Positions 9,075 through 17,899 of a stretch of DNA of 64,000 nucleotides are shown in pieces. Within the stretch, counting starts at the first letter, position 1; each line of letters begins with the position of its first letter. A program made the translations under genes and the position numbers. The notes under the pieces were generated by a model. The model ran no database searches. It worked only from the letters and a program-made list of their open reading frames with translations, and was not told the origin of the DNA. The stretch lies in assembly GCF_051027545.1 (NCBI RefSeq), contig NZ_CP194902.1:2542001-2606000 (forward strand), written 5' to 3'. Origin of the DNA: Methylocaldum sp002005105 (GTDB taxonomy: Bacteria > Pseudomonadota > Gammaproteobacteria > Methylococcales > Methylococcaceae).

Positions 9075-9578
9075 GTGGGCGACGACCGGCCTGAACCGCC
9101 GTTCTACCTTCGGGTCAGTATTCCCCGCCAGGAGCTCGATCTTGTCGAGAACGGCGAGGTGATCCGCACCTGGCCCGTTTCCACCGCCAAGAACGGTCCC
9201 GGCGAACGCATGGGCAGCGGCTGCACCCCGCGCGGCTGGCATCGCATCCGGGCCAAGATCGGAACGGGTTTGCCCCTCGATACCGTATTCATCGGACGCC
9301 GGCCGACCGGGGAGATTTACGATGCGGTTCTCGCCGCCCGATTTCCGGAAAGGGACTGGATTTTGACCCGCATCCTCTGGCTCGGCGGTCTGGAACCCGG
9401 CTTCAACCGCTACGGGGCAGTCGACACCACCTGGCGTTACATCTATGTCCACGGCAGCCCCGACGAAGGCGTCAACGGAACCCCGGCCTCCCACGGTTGC
9501 ATCCGCATGAAGAGTTCGGACGTGGCCGATTTATTCGAGCGGGTGGAAGTGGGAATGCGGGTGTTGATTGAACCGTAG
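9075..9578 (+). CDS. L,D-transpeptidase (YkuD domain)
   Basis: The 167-residue protein is a YkuD-type domain with the catalytic motif ASHGCIRM (Cys142) and the upstream HGSP motif. Such enzymes cross-link peptidoglycan or attach proteins to it, though related cytoplasmic ones exist. The start is GTG at 9075, eight bases after the rlmD stop, with AGAGG just upstream. No signal peptide is visible, which is odd for a wall enzyme; the export route or substrate is unknown. Confidence 0.88.
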   Translation: MGDDRPEPPFYLRVSIPRQELDLVENGEVIRTWPVSTAKNGPGERMGSGCTPRGWHRIRAKIGTGLPLDTVFIGRRPTGEIYDAVLAARFPERDWILTRILWLGGLEPGFNRYGAVDTTWRYIYVHGSPDEGVNGTPASHGCIRMKSSDVADLFERVEVGMRVLIEP

Positions 9579-9581
9579 AAG

Positions 9582-9754
9582 GTAGAGGGGTGGGTTAGGT
9601 GCGCATGAGGAGCACTTTTCCATTTGCCGCTGAGTTGGAAGCGCACCGTAACCCACCGAAATGGGGCATCGATGCCGCTCCGGTGGGTTACGACGCGCGT
9701 CAAGCTTGGAGCAGGTTGACGGCACGACGGGTATGCGCGTCTAACCCACCCTAC
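9582..9754. repeat. Dispersed palindromic repeat, family A (extended copy)
   Basis: The segment opens with GGGTGGGTTAGG and closes with CTAACCCACCCTACG, with internal copies of GTAACCCACC and GGTGGGTTACG. It is the longest copy of the family in the window and fills the gap between the L,D-transpeptidase gene and the convergent dtd. Confidence 0.8.
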
Positions 9755-9772
9755 GAAGCTACAAAGCGGCCA

Positions 9773-10234
9773 TCACTCGGCTGCGGCCGGTGGTACGTTT
9801 AGAGTGAAAGTTACCGGTCCGTCATTGACGAGTTCGATCTGCATATTGGCGCCGAACCGTCCGGTTTCTACGGGCGAGTGCCGGGCCCGCACCTTTTCCA
9901 CGAAATAGTCGAACAGACGTTTTCCGGTCTCAGGATCGGCGGCGGGAGTGAAGCTCGGGCGCATCCCCTTTCGGGTATCGGCTGCCAGAGTGAACTGGGA
10001 GACCAGCAAGACCCCGCCGCTCACGTCCGTCACGTTGAGATTCATCTTGTCCTCGGCATCTCCGAAAATCCGGTAACCCAGAATCCGCTCGGCCAGACGG
10101 TCCGCTTGAGCTTCCGTATCGCCCCGTTCGACGGCGATCAAAGCGAGTATCCCCCGGTCTATTTTTCCGACGCTTTCGCCGGCCACGGTCACTTCGGCCC
10201 GTGTCACCCGCTGAATGACGGCGATCACGATCAA
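9773..10234 (-). CDS. dtd: D-aminoacyl-tRNA deacylase
   Basis: Dtd hydrolyses D-amino acids from mischarged tRNAs. The protein shows the family's SQFTLAADTRKGMRPSF active-site segment, the N-terminal IQRVTRAEVTV and the C-terminal Gly-x-Pro stretch NDGPVTF. At 153 residues it has the normal size. Its start overlaps the stop of the rhodanese gene by four bases, so the two are translationally coupled. Confidence 0.95.
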   Translation of the reverse strand: MIVIAVIQRVTRAEVTVAGESVGKIDRGILALIAVERGDTEAQADRLAERILGYRIFGDAEDKMNLNVTDVSGGVLLVSQFTLAADTRKGMRPSFTPAADPETGKRLFDYFVEKVRARHSPVETGRFGANMQIELVNDGPVTFTLNVPPAAAE

Positions 10235-10563
10235 TACCGCGGCATATCGGGTGCGACCTCCCTAGCCCAGGCGTCGATGCCGCCCCGTAGGTTGGCGATA
10301 TCGCTGAATCCTTGGCGCTCCAGATAATCGCCCACCATGCGGCTGCGCATGCCGTGATGGCAGATGACGACAATTTCCTGCGCCGGATCGAGTTCGGCGA
10401 GCCGGTAGGGAATATCGTTCATGGGAATGTGTATGCTGCTTTCGATATGGCAGTGGGCGTATTCCTGTGGTTCGCGCACGTCGAGCAGGAGAGGTTTGGG
10501 GTTGGCGGTCTCGAGATAGCTTCTAAGTTCCAAGGGCGAGATATCGCGCATCATGATTTCCAT
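10231..10563 (-). CDS. Rhodanese-like domain protein
   Basis: A single rhodanese domain (110 residues) with LLLDVREPQEY and the active-site loop CHHGMRS, whose cysteine would carry a persulfide. The size and loop resemble single-domain sulfurtransferases near GlpE/PspE. It has no signal peptide, so it is cytoplasmic. It overlaps dtd by four bases. The physiological sulfur acceptor is unknown. Confidence 0.9.
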   Translation of the reverse strand: MEIMMRDISPLELRSYLETANPKPLLLDVREPQEYAHCHIESSIHIPMNDIPYRLAELDPAQEIVVICHHGMRSRMVGDYLERQGFSDIANLRGGIDAWAREVAPDMPRY

Positions 10564-10617
10564 ACGTATGAAAAAAGCGAATCGGTGCGGTTCTTACCTC
10601 GCCGCACCCTATGTCTC

Positions 10618-10674
10618 GTAGGTCGGCAATCCCTTGCCGACCCGCTATGTCGGGAAAGGATTCCCGACCTGCAC
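10618..10674. repeat. Dispersed palindromic repeat, family B
   Basis: A long imperfect hairpin between the rhodanese gene and mtkB. The left arm, starting GTAGGTCGGCAATCCC at 10618, pairs with a right arm ending in TTCCCGACCTGCAC near 10674, with a 7-base loop. The same unit recurs at 34209, 39552, 44920 and 61073. Confidence 0.8.
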
Positions 10675-10689
10675 TAGGTCACGATCCGA

Positions 10690-11580
10690 TTATTTAACGG
10701 CGATGCCATTTTCCTTCATCGCCCTCAGCACGGTTTGGCCGATGTGGGCCGGGTTTCGCGAGACATACAGCCCTAAGGCTTCCATGGCGTCCATTTTGGC
10801 GCTGGCCGTGTCGTCTTCGTTGGAAATGATGGCGCCGGCATGCCCCATGCGCCGGCCGGTGGGGGCGGCGATGCCGGCTACGAAGCCGACGACGGGCTTT
10901 TTCATATTTTCCTTCGCCCAACGAGCTGCCGCCACTTCCTGGGGGCCGCCAATCTCGCCGATCATGACCACAATTTCGGTTTCGGGATCGGCTTCGAAGG
11001 CGCGCAGCACGGTCATGAAGTCAGTGCCGTTGATGGGGTCGCCGCCGATGCCCACCGACGTGGTGATGCCGAGTCCCAGGGCTGCCATTTGCTCGGTGGC
11101 TTCGTAGTTGAGCGTTCCCGAGCGGGAGACGATGCCGATGTTGCCCTTTTTGTAGATGTGCGAGGGCATGATGCCCACCTTGCATTCGCTCGGCGTGATG
11201 ATGCCGGGAGTGTTGGGGCCGACGATGATCGTATTCTTGCCGGTGCGGTAGCGCTGGAGTCGGATCATGTCGTGCACCGGAACGCCGTCGGCGATGGTCA
11301 CCGCTACTTTGATTCCTGCATCGACGGCTTCCATCAAGGCGTCGGCGCTGAACGGCGGGGGCACGAATACGGCGGAAACATCGGCGCCGGTGGCGGCCAC
11401 GGCTTCCGCCACGGTGTCGAATACCGGTAGACCCAAATGAGTGGTGCCGCCCTTGCCGGGCGTAACGCCGCCGACGACATTGGTGCCGATTTTCATTGCG
11501 TCTTCGGCATGGAAGGTGGCGTGTTCGCCGGTGAAGCCTTGGAAGATGACCTTGGAGTTTTTGTTAACGAATACGCTCAT
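10690..11580 (-). CDS. mtkB: Malate--CoA ligase (malate thiokinase) alpha subunit
   Basis: A homologue of the succinyl-CoA synthetase alpha subunit (296 residues) with an N-terminal CoA-binding Rossmann fold (NSKVIFQGFTGEHATFH) and the phosphohistidine segment MGHAGAII. Assignment to malate rather than succinate rests on context: it follows mtkA by six bases, and mcl lies upstream in the same direction. This matches the serine cycle, where malyl-CoA is made from malate and then cleaved. ATG 11580 has GAGAGG upstream. Confidence 0.88.
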   Translation of the reverse strand: MSVFVNKNSKVIFQGFTGEHATFHAEDAMKIGTNVVGGVTPGKGGTTHLGLPVFDTVAEAVAATGADVSAVFVPPPFSADALMEAVDAGIKVAVTIADGVPVHDMIRLQRYRTGKNTIIVGPNTPGIITPSECKVGIMPSHIYKKGNIGIVSRSGTLNYEATEQMAALGLGITTSVGIGGDPINGTDFMTVLRAFEADPETEIVVMIGEIGGPQEVAAARWAKENMKKPVVGFVAGIAAPTGRRMGHAGAIISNEDDTASAKMDAMEALGLYVSRNPAHIGQTVLRAMKENGIAVK

Positions 11581-11586
11581 TGATGC

Positions 11587-12756
11587 TTACCCTCTCACCG
11601 TTTTGACCGCTTTGGCCGCTGCGTCGTCCAGATTTTCGGCGGTAATGAAGGAGAGGCCGGATTCCGCCAGGATCTTGCGGCCTTCTTCCACATTGGTGCC
11701 GGCCAGGCGCACGATCAGCGGAACCTTGATCTGGAGGCTGTTGCAGGCTTGGATCAAACCTTTGGCGATCCAGTCGCAGCGGTTGATGCCGGCGAAAATG
11801 TTCACCAGGATACACTTGACGTTAGGATCTTCCAGCACGATACGGCAAGCGTTGGTGACTTTTTCGGGAGAGGCGCCGCCGCCGACATCGAGGAAATTGG
11901 CCGGACGTCCGCCGTGCAGGGTGATGGCGTCCAAAGAAGCCATGGCGAGACCGGCACCATTAACGATGCAGCCGATGTTGCCGTCGAGCGCGATGTAGTT
12001 GAGGCCGTGACCGGAGGCTTCGACCTCTTTCGGGTCTTCCTCGGCCAGGTCGCGCATTTCCGTGACGGCTTTCTGGCGATAGAGGGCGTTGTCGTCGAAG
12101 CTGAACTTGGCGTCGAGCACCATCAGTTTGTCGTCACCGTTCCCGACGATGGCTAGGGGATTGATTTCGGCCTGCAGGGCGTCCTTGTCGCGCATGCAGC
12201 GGTAGATGGATTTCATCAGCTTGACGGCTTGCGGCATCAGCTTGCCCTTGAGGCCGATGGCGGTGGCGACTTTACGGCACTGAAAGTCCAGAAGGCCGAT
12301 TGCGGGGTCGATGACTTCCTTGACGATCTTTTCGGGGGTCGCTTTGGCGACCTCTTCGATTTCCATGCCGCCTTCGCTGGATGCGATGATGGTGATGCGC
12401 TGAGAGCCGCGGTCGATCACGAAGCCTAGGTAGAATTCCTTTTTGATGTCGCTGGCTTGCTCGATCCAGACACGCTGGACGATGGAGCCTTCGGGGCCGG
12501 TCTGATGGGTGACCAGGTGGGTGCCGATCATGGCATCGGCGGTTTTTTGCACCTCGGCGATGGAGTCGACGACCTTCACCCCGCCCGCCTTGCCGCGGCC
12601 GCCGGCATGAATCTGTGCTTTGACGACCCACTTATTGCCGCCGATTTCCTCGGCCACCTGAGCCGCCTGCTGGTCGGAGTAGGCGACGCCGCCCACCGGA
12701 ACCGGCACACCGTATGATTTCAGCAGTTCCTTCGCTTGATATTCATGGATGTTCAC
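11587..12756 (-). CDS. mtkA: Malate--CoA ligase (malate thiokinase) beta subunit
   Basis: This is an ATP-grasp homologue of SucC (389 residues) with the N-terminal NIHEYQAKELL, the GGRGKAGG nucleotide loop and the C-terminal CoA-ligase domain (NIFAGINRCDWIA). The start is read as GTG 12756, which has AGAGGA upstream and gives the exact family N-terminus; a TTG at 12777 also lies in frame. It is the partner of mtkB. Together they form L-malyl-CoA from malate, ATP and CoA. An ordinary succinyl-CoA synthetase cannot be excluded from sequence alone, but the adjacent mcl argues against it. Confidence 0.88.
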   Translation of the reverse strand: MNIHEYQAKELLKSYGVPVPVGGVAYSDQQAAQVAEEIGGNKWVVKAQIHAGGRGKAGGVKVVDSIAEVQKTADAMIGTHLVTHQTGPEGSIVQRVWIEQASDIKKEFYLGFVIDRGSQRITIIASSEGGMEIEEVAKATPEKIVKEVIDPAIGLLDFQCRKVATAIGLKGKLMPQAVKLMKSIYRCMRDKDALQAEINPLAIVGNGDDKLMVLDAKFSFDDNALYRQKAVTEMRDLAEEDPKEVEASGHGLNYIALDGNIGCIVNGAGLAMASLDAITLHGGRPANFLDVGGGASPEKVTNACRIVLEDPNVKCILVNIFAGINRCDWIAKGLIQACNSLQIKVPLIVRLAGTNVEEGRKILAESGLSFITAENLDDAAAKAVKTVRG

Positions 12757-12802
12757 TGATTGCTTTCCTCTCTTCAATGTAGGTCAGGCTGGGCCGGCAG
12801 AC

Positions 12803-12833
12803 CGTAACCCGACGATAGGAATGTCGGGTTACG
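12803..12833. other. Hairpin in the mcl-mtkA spacer
   Basis: An 11-bp perfect inverted repeat (CGTAACCCGAC at 12803-12813 and GTCGGGTTACG at 12823-12833) with a 9-base loop lies in the 105-base spacer between the mcl stop and the mtkA start. It resembles the interior of repeat family A. It has no U-run, so it may influence mRNA processing or be only a repeat remnant. Confidence 0.55.
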
Positions 12834-12861
12834 ATTCGGTAACCCGACCGACGGAAATCCC

Positions 12862-13827
12862 CTACGACTGGCGGGCCTCTATTTGTTCGATCTGTCTGAC
12901 CACATTTTCGGCCATGCGGATCGAAGCAGCATCGATCAGGCGGCCGTCCAGGGACACGGCGCCCTTGCCTTCCTTCGCCGCCTTTTCCATTTCGACCAAG
13001 ATGCGGCGGGCGCGATTCACTTCCTTTTCGGTAGGGGTAAAGACTTCGTTCGCCAGGGCGATCTGGGACGGGTGAATGGCCCACTTGCCTTCGCAACCGA
13101 GAGCGGCGGCACGGCGCGCGGCGACCTTGTAGCCTTCAGGGTCGCCGAAATCGCCGAACGGACCGTCGATGGGCCGCAGCCCGTAGGCGCGGCAGGCAGC
13201 GACCATGCGGGAAATGCCGAAATGCCACTGATCGCCCCAATGGAAATAACGCTGGCCGTTTTCGTCGGGATCGGTGAGCATGCCATACTCGGGATTGGCT
13301 CCGCCGATCTGCGTGGTGCGGGCGCGCACGGAGGCGGCGTAGTCGGCCACGCCGAACACCATGGCTTCCATGCGCTCGGGGCAGCTTTTCGCAATCTCTT
13401 CCACGTTCGCCATGCCCATTGCGGTTTCGATCAATACGTGGATGTTGATGGGCTTGAAGCCTTTATAAGCCTCGATTTGGGACAGCATGGTGGCGACGAA
13501 ATACACGTCGGCGGCGCTGCCCACTTTGGGGATCAGAATGGTGTCGAGTTTGTCGCCGCAGGCTTCGGCCACTTCTACGAGATCGCGGTAGGCGTAATGG
13601 GTGTCGAGTCCGTTGATTCGGATGGAAACGGCGCATTTCGACCAGTCATAGGTGTTCAAGGCCTCGATGATGTTGGCCCGCGCCTGCTCTTTATCGTCCG
13701 GAGCGACTGCATCTTCCATGTCGAGAAAGACTACGTCGGCGCCGGATTCGGGCGCTTTTTCCAACATACGCTTGTTGCTGCCCGGAACAGCCAACTCGCT
13801 ACGGTGTAATCGATTTTTTACGGCCAT
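12862..13827 (-). CDS. mcl: L-malyl-CoA / beta-methylmalyl-CoA lyase
   Basis: A CitE/HpcH-aldolase-fold protein of 321 residues. The motifs RSELAVPGSNKRMLEKA, DVVFLDMEDAVAPDDK and INIHVLIETAMGM carry the metal-binding acidic residues, and GKWAIHPSQI follows near the C-terminus. The family splits malyl-CoA to glyoxylate and acetyl-CoA. The directly following malate thiokinase genes make this the serine-cycle enzyme of a methylotroph. It is the first gene of the unit, so the promoter should lie in 13828-14256. Confidence 0.93.
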   Translation of the reverse strand: MAVKNRLHRSELAVPGSNKRMLEKAPESGADVVFLDMEDAVAPDDKEQARANIIEALNTYDWSKCAVSIRINGLDTHYAYRDLVEVAEACGDKLDTILIPKVGSAADVYFVATMLSQIEAYKGFKPINIHVLIETAMGMANVEEIAKSCPERMEAMVFGVADYAASVRARTTQIGGANPEYGMLTDPDENGQRYFHWGDQWHFGISRMVAACRAYGLRPIDGPFGDFGDPEGYKVAARRAAALGCEGKWAIHPSQIALANEVFTPTEKEVNRARRILVEMEKAAKEGKGAVSLDGRLIDAASIRMAENVVRQIEQIEARQS

Positions 13828-14256
13828 GTCGTGTCTCTGTATTTATTTTGGACCAGTGAATGTTGCATCCGGGCGAATATCCGTCATATCCCGATTAATA
13901 CAGGCAATGTCTTAAATTCTTATGGATTGATTCGCCGCGGGCAAGGAGCAAGGGAGGGCCAGGCATTCGCTTGATATCCAGGCGGTCGTCCTCGTGCTCA
14001 GCGATATCACGCGGCGATAGCCTGAGCCGTGGCCCCACAAACTGTCTGTTGCAGCCTAACTCGCCATTATAACCGCAAGGCTGTATGTTTCGGCTAGCCC
14101 AAGAAAAGCAACGGTCCAAATAGCCACAATTAGCAAAAATAATGAAATAGACTAATTGTTGTATGGAGATTTTTTTGTTAGGATCGTGCCGACATGCAAC
14201 TTTTTGTTGCTGGCATGCAACGGATTTAGGTTCAACTCGCACGAGGGGGAATAAGA
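13828..14256. other. Divergent intergenic region between mcl and the beta-barrel gene
   Basis: A 429-base gap without a convincing gene. It must hold the promoters of mcl (leftward) and of the outer membrane protein gene (rightward). The only distinct signal is the repeated CATGCAAC motif near 14193-14221; no canonical promoter was assigned. A 115-codon minus-strand frame here has no recognisable domain. Confidence 0.5.
14193..14221 (+). promoter_or_regulatory. Possible regulator site upstream of the beta-barrel gene
   Basis: CATGCAAC occurs twice in direct orientation (14193-14200 and 14214-14221), exactly 21 bp apart, which is about two helical turns. An inverted GTTGC lies between them. 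The site ends 35 bases before the start codon at 14257. Binding by a regulator is inferred from spacing only. Confidence 0.35.
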
Positions 14257-15144
14257 ATGATCAAGAAATCGACTGGTATGGCAGCAATGGTTACTGCCGC
14301 TGTCGCGGTGGCCGGCTTGGCGCCGCAGCAGGCTATGGCGGAGAGCCACTACAAAGGTACGTCTGCTCAGGCCGATATCGAAAGACGTTTGCAGATGATG
14401 GAAGACGAGATGCGCGCGTTGCGTTCGGAATTGGCGAAGGCGCGTTCCGATGCCAAGGTCAATGCGGAACGGATGGACGCGCAGCAGCAGAAGGTCGAAC
14501 AGCAACTTGCCGAAGCCGAGGAGCATGAGAAAGAGCATCATGACCTGCTCTTCTTCCGCGGCGGTTATGCCAAAATGGAGCATGGTCGTGGCTATAAGAC
14601 CAGCTCTCCGGAAACGCTGCTAGTTAATACGGAGCCGAACGATAATGATGGCTGGTACGTCGGCGCCGGTTTCGACCATCAGTTGACCGACGATTTCTGG
14701 GGTCTGACCGATATCGCCTCGCTAGACGGCGAGGTCATGTTCGAATACAAGAACTTCGGCACCGGTACGAACACTCTAGTTGCCATAGCACAGACCGATC
14801 TCGGTAATTTAGGCCGTATCGAAAACAAGATCACCCAGTTCACTCTGACGGCCGCGCCGAAAATCAAGTTCAACAATATGGGCAACTTCAGGCCGTGGAT
14901 CATTCCGTTCGGTCTGGGCATCCACGTCATCAGTCCGCCGTCCAGCGGCGTAACCGTGCTCAATCCCGGCCTGATGCTGGGCGCCGGTGCCGAATACAAG
15001 ATCTGGGGCGACCTGTGGGCGGGTCTTGATTTCCGTTATCACTTCACTGGCGATGACTTGGACATCAAAAGCGACAGTGGTGTGCTCAAGGGCGTAGACA
15101 CCGACGGCCTTACCGCCGGCGCTTATCTCGGTTTCGGCTTCTAA
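14257..15144 (+). CDS. Outer membrane beta-barrel protein with N-terminal coiled coil
   Basis: The 295-residue protein has a signal peptide ending AMAES. A heptad-like helical segment of about 50 residues follows (ADIERRLQMMEDEMRALRSE and on), then a beta-barrel domain of alternating strands ending in GAYLGFGF, the terminal aromatic typical of outer membrane proteins. The coiled coil could trimerise or reach the peptidoglycan, as in some porins. GAGGGG precedes ATG 14257 and a strong terminator follows, so it is a single-gene unit and probably well expressed. Substrate and specific family are unknown. Confidence 0.75.
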   Translation: MIKKSTGMAAMVTAAVAVAGLAPQQAMAESHYKGTSAQADIERRLQMMEDEMRALRSELAKARSDAKVNAERMDAQQQKVEQQLAEAEEHEKEHHDLLFFRGGYAKMEHGRGYKTSSPETLLVNTEPNDNDGWYVGAGFDHQLTDDFWGLTDIASLDGEVMFEYKNFGTGTNTLVAIAQTDLGNLGRIENKITQFTLTAAPKIKFNNMGNFRPWIIPFGLGIHVISPPSSGVTVLNPGLMLGAGAEYKIWGDLWAGLDFRYHFTGDDLDIKSDSGVLKGVDTDGLTAGAYLGFGF

Positions 15145-15164
15145 GAGCCTTTCAAGCCGAAAAG

Positions 15165-15192
15165 AAAAGGGGGATGAGAATCCCCCTTTTTT
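15165..15192 (+). terminator. Rho-independent terminator after the beta-barrel gene
   Basis: A 10-bp stem (AAAAGGGGGA with TCCCCCTTTT), a 6-base loop and a run of T, starting 21 bases after the stop codon. Confidence 0.9.
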
Positions 15193-15398
15193 CTTGCCGA
15201 GAAAATACGTCCGATTGTCCGATGCAGGTGTAGAATTTTTCGACATCGTCCGCATCGAAACACGATATGAATATTGCTCTGAAATGCTGCCATCAATCGA
15301 TGGCGGTTTTGTCCGCGTTCCGGATTGGCAGTTAGGTTCTCCGCTGGTTCATTATTCCGTTACGCCAGGTCCAAATTCCTGCCCGACCTGAGCCTGTC

Positions 15399-16349
15399 AT
15401 GAGAATTCTCTACCCCGAAATCGAACCCTACGCAGCCCATCAATTCAAACGGAATAAGCATCAGATCTATGTGGAAGAATGCGGGAATCCCTCCGGAATG
15501 CCCGTCGTGTTCTTGCACGGTGGACCGGGTTCCGGCTGCAGGGCTTATCACCGCTCTTTTTTCAATCCCAACAAGTACCGGATTATTCTTATAGATCAGC
15601 GAGGCGCTGGGCGTTCGCTTCCCCATGGAGAGCTCCACGGCAACACTACGTCCGACTTGATCCGTGATTTGGAGTATATCCGCCATGCGCTTCGAATCGA
15701 TCGCTGGTCGGTTTTCGGGGGCTCCTGGGGCGCGACCCTGGCGCTCGTTTATGCGCAGCGCCATTCGTCCAGGATCGCCGGACTGGTGCTTAGGGCGGCG
15801 TTTCTGGCCCGCCAGCGCGATATCGAATGGTTCGTCGGTTCGGGCGCGGACCGAGTTTATCCGGAGGCGTGGGAACGATTTATGGAAAATATCCCGGAGC
15901 CTGAGCGGCCTCATTCTTTGTCTTACTTGTATTCATGCCTGACCGGCGATGATGAATTGGCCCAGCGGCGTGCCGCCCGCGCATGGGCGCTGTGGAGCGG
16001 CCAGGTCATTGTCGGCAACGAGTTCGACTCATCGGAGTTGAACGAGCATGTATCGTCCGAGGCGGTCAACCAAGCTCGGATCGAACTCCATTATGCCGTG
16101 AACAGATATTTCATCCCAGAGAATGCGATTTTGGAGCAATGTGACAGGATTCGTCATTTGCCGGTAATTTTGATCCATGGCCGTCGGGATTTGGTTTGCC
16201 CCGTCGAATCGTCGTTCAGTCTTTACAAGCGCCTGCCGAACTCCGAGCTGCGCGTTTTGCCGAATGCCGGCCATATCGCTGCCGGCGATGAAATGATCGA
16301 TGCCTTGGTTACGGCCGCGGATGAAATGGCCGAGCGGTTCGGGTCATGA
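15399..16349 (+). CDS. pip: Proline iminopeptidase
   Basis: An alpha/beta-hydrolase (316 residues) of peptidase family S33, which removes N-terminal proline from peptides. It has the oxyanion loop HGGPGSGC, the nucleophile elbow GGSWGATLAL, the conserved DQRGAGRS motif, the acid in GRRDLVCP and the histidine in NAGHIA. There is no signal peptide. Its stop overlaps the ubiX start by four bases. Confidence 0.92.
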   Translation: MRILYPEIEPYAAHQFKRNKHQIYVEECGNPSGMPVVFLHGGPGSGCRAYHRSFFNPNKYRIILIDQRGAGRSLPHGELHGNTTSDLIRDLEYIRHALRIDRWSVFGGSWGATLALVYAQRHSSRIAGLVLRAAFLARQRDIEWFVGSGADRVYPEAWERFMENIPEPERPHSLSYLYSCLTGDDELAQRRAARAWALWSGQVIVGNEFDSSELNEHVSSEAVNQARIELHYAVNRYFIPENAILEQCDRIRHLPVILIHGRRDLVCPVESSFSLYKRLPNSELRVLPNAGHIAAGDEMIDALVTAADEMAERFGS

Positions 16350-16930
16350 ACGGAAATAAACGCCTGATCATTGCAATGACCGGCGCGACCGGTGCCGTAT
16401 ACGGCTTGCGCCTGCTTCAGGTGCTGCGCGACATCGGGGGATGGGAAACGCACCTGATCGTTTCCTCGGCGGGTGTGCTCAATATCCATCATGAATTGGG
16501 CATGAAGCGCGCCGAGGTGTGCGCGTTTGCCGATGTCGTTCACGATGTCAACGATGTCGGAGCCAGCATCGCGAGTGGTGCGTTCAAGACCCACGGCATG
16601 ATTATCGCGCCGTGCTCGATGAAAACATTGGCGGCAGTGGCGCACGGATTTTCCGACAACCTGATCTCGCGCGCGGCCGATGTAACACTTAAGGAGCGTC
16701 GTCGATTGGTCGTGGTGCCGCGCGAAACGCCGTTGAATTTGGCGCACATCCGCAACATGGCCGCCGTTACGGAAATGGGGGGCATCATCTTCCCCCCGTT
16801 GCCGGCGTTTTACGGCAGGGCGAAAACGTTGGCGGCGCTTATCGACGAGACAGTGGGACGGATTCTCGGGTTGTTCGAGATCGAAACCGATGCTCTGTAT
16901 GAGCCGTGGGAAGGTCTGGGCAAATCATAG
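16346..16930 (+). CDS. ubiX: Flavin prenyltransferase UbiX
   Basis: A 194-residue flavoprotein of the UbiX/Pad1 family, which makes the prenylated FMN cofactor of UbiD decarboxylases in ubiquinone synthesis. It shows the N-terminal MTGATGAVYGLRLL, the IIAPCSMKTLAA motif, LISRAADVTLKERR and the VPRETPLN segment. ATG 16346 lies within the end of pip (ATGA overlap), so translation is coupled. Confidence 0.93.
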   Translation: MNGNKRLIIAMTGATGAVYGLRLLQVLRDIGGWETHLIVSSAGVLNIHHELGMKRAEVCAFADVVHDVNDVGASIASGAFKTHGMIIAPCSMKTLAAVAHGFSDNLISRAADVTLKERRRLVVVPRETPLNLAHIRNMAAVTEMGGIIFPPLPAFYGRAKTLAALIDETVGRILGLFEIETDALYEPWEGLGKS

Positions 16931-17050
16931 TGTGTGACCGCACGCCTACGGCTAGCATGTTCAGGGAAGGAAATAAAAATGAACGACTAAACGAGATTCC
17001 AATCGGTTCCTCCATTGCCGCGGGTTGATGGATGAGGCATTTGAAGGGGT

Positions 17051-17758
17051 ATGCAACCAATGGCGGAAAAAATCGATCATAAAAATAGAACTGCTATCGT
17101 ATTCGGCTCGATAAGGTTGATTTTTTATTTCCTCGCAATTTTCGTTACTTACGATTACCTGGCGAGGTCGAGCCGAGCCAATGCGGAAAACGTTTTCAGC
17201 GAAGGGTATTTTGTCGAGTGGCTGCAATATGGCCTGATCATGGCGACCATGTCTCTCTATTTTTTCGGTGCTTGGCGCTTGAAGCACCGTCGGCCTTTGT
17301 TTCTGATGCTCGGAATGTTCGTCGTGATCGCTTCGATACGTGAGTGGGACTATTGGTGGGATAGGCAATTGCCGGCAGGCATTTCGCTTTTCGTGTTGCT
17401 AATGATTGGCTGGCATAACCGAAAAGTCTTACCGGAACAGATTTGTACTTTGATTCACTCGGCGCCTTTCGGTTTTCTTTGGTCAGGATTTCTGGCCGTG
17501 GCGGTGCTGGCCCAGTTGGTAGGTCACGCCGAGCTGCTGAAACTGGTCATGGGAAGCGATTTTAAGACCGGATATAAGCAAATCATCGAGGAAAGCCTGG
17601 AATTGTTCGGCTATTACCTCATATGGTTCGGTACTCTGGAAGCCCTTCTGGCGGCGCGACGGTCGGCGGAGGATTCGGCCAGGTTCGATCACCGGGATTT
17701 CGGATCGGGCGGGGTGCTGAAAATCCCGGAAATGAATCGCCTCTACGAGGTATCCTGA
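17051..17758 (+). CDS. Multi-pass membrane protein of unknown function
   Basis: The protein of 232-235 residues (ATG 17051 or 17060) has about six predicted membrane segments, near residues 18-38, 58-75, 82-96, 108-121, 136-160 and 185-205, and a hydrophilic C-terminal tail. I recognise no family motif. The charged REWDYWWDRQ loop between segments 3 and 4 is distinctive. It lies 120 bases after ubiX in the same direction, but nothing links its role to that gene. Confidence 0.7.
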   Translation: MQPMAEKIDHKNRTAIVFGSIRLIFYFLAIFVTYDYLARSSRANAENVFSEGYFVEWLQYGLIMATMSLYFFGAWRLKHRRPLFLMLGMFVVIASIREWDYWWDRQLPAGISLFVLLMIGWHNRKVLPEQICTLIHSAPFGFLWSGFLAVAVLAQLVGHAELLKLVMGSDFKTGYKQIIEESLELFGYYLIWFGTLEALLAARRSAEDSARFDHRDFGSGGVLKIPEMNRLYEVS

Positions 17759-17899
17759 CGAATCGGCAAAAACGTCGAGACGGCCGTGAAAAGTGGTTTC
17801 AACGTATCCGCAAGGCGATTCTGCACGGATAGGTATTGCCGGTACTGGTCTGCTATCGGAGTCTTGATGGATTAACGATCTTGACCGGAAGGAGGTGTT

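Noticed and set aside
13895..14242. A 115-codon minus-strand frame in the mcl upstream gap
   Set aside because: No domain, odd composition, no ribosome binding site, and it would cover the promoter region of two genes.
15194..15391. A 65-codon frame between the terminator and pip
   Set aside because: Starts inside the terminator's T-run, no ribosome binding site and no domain.
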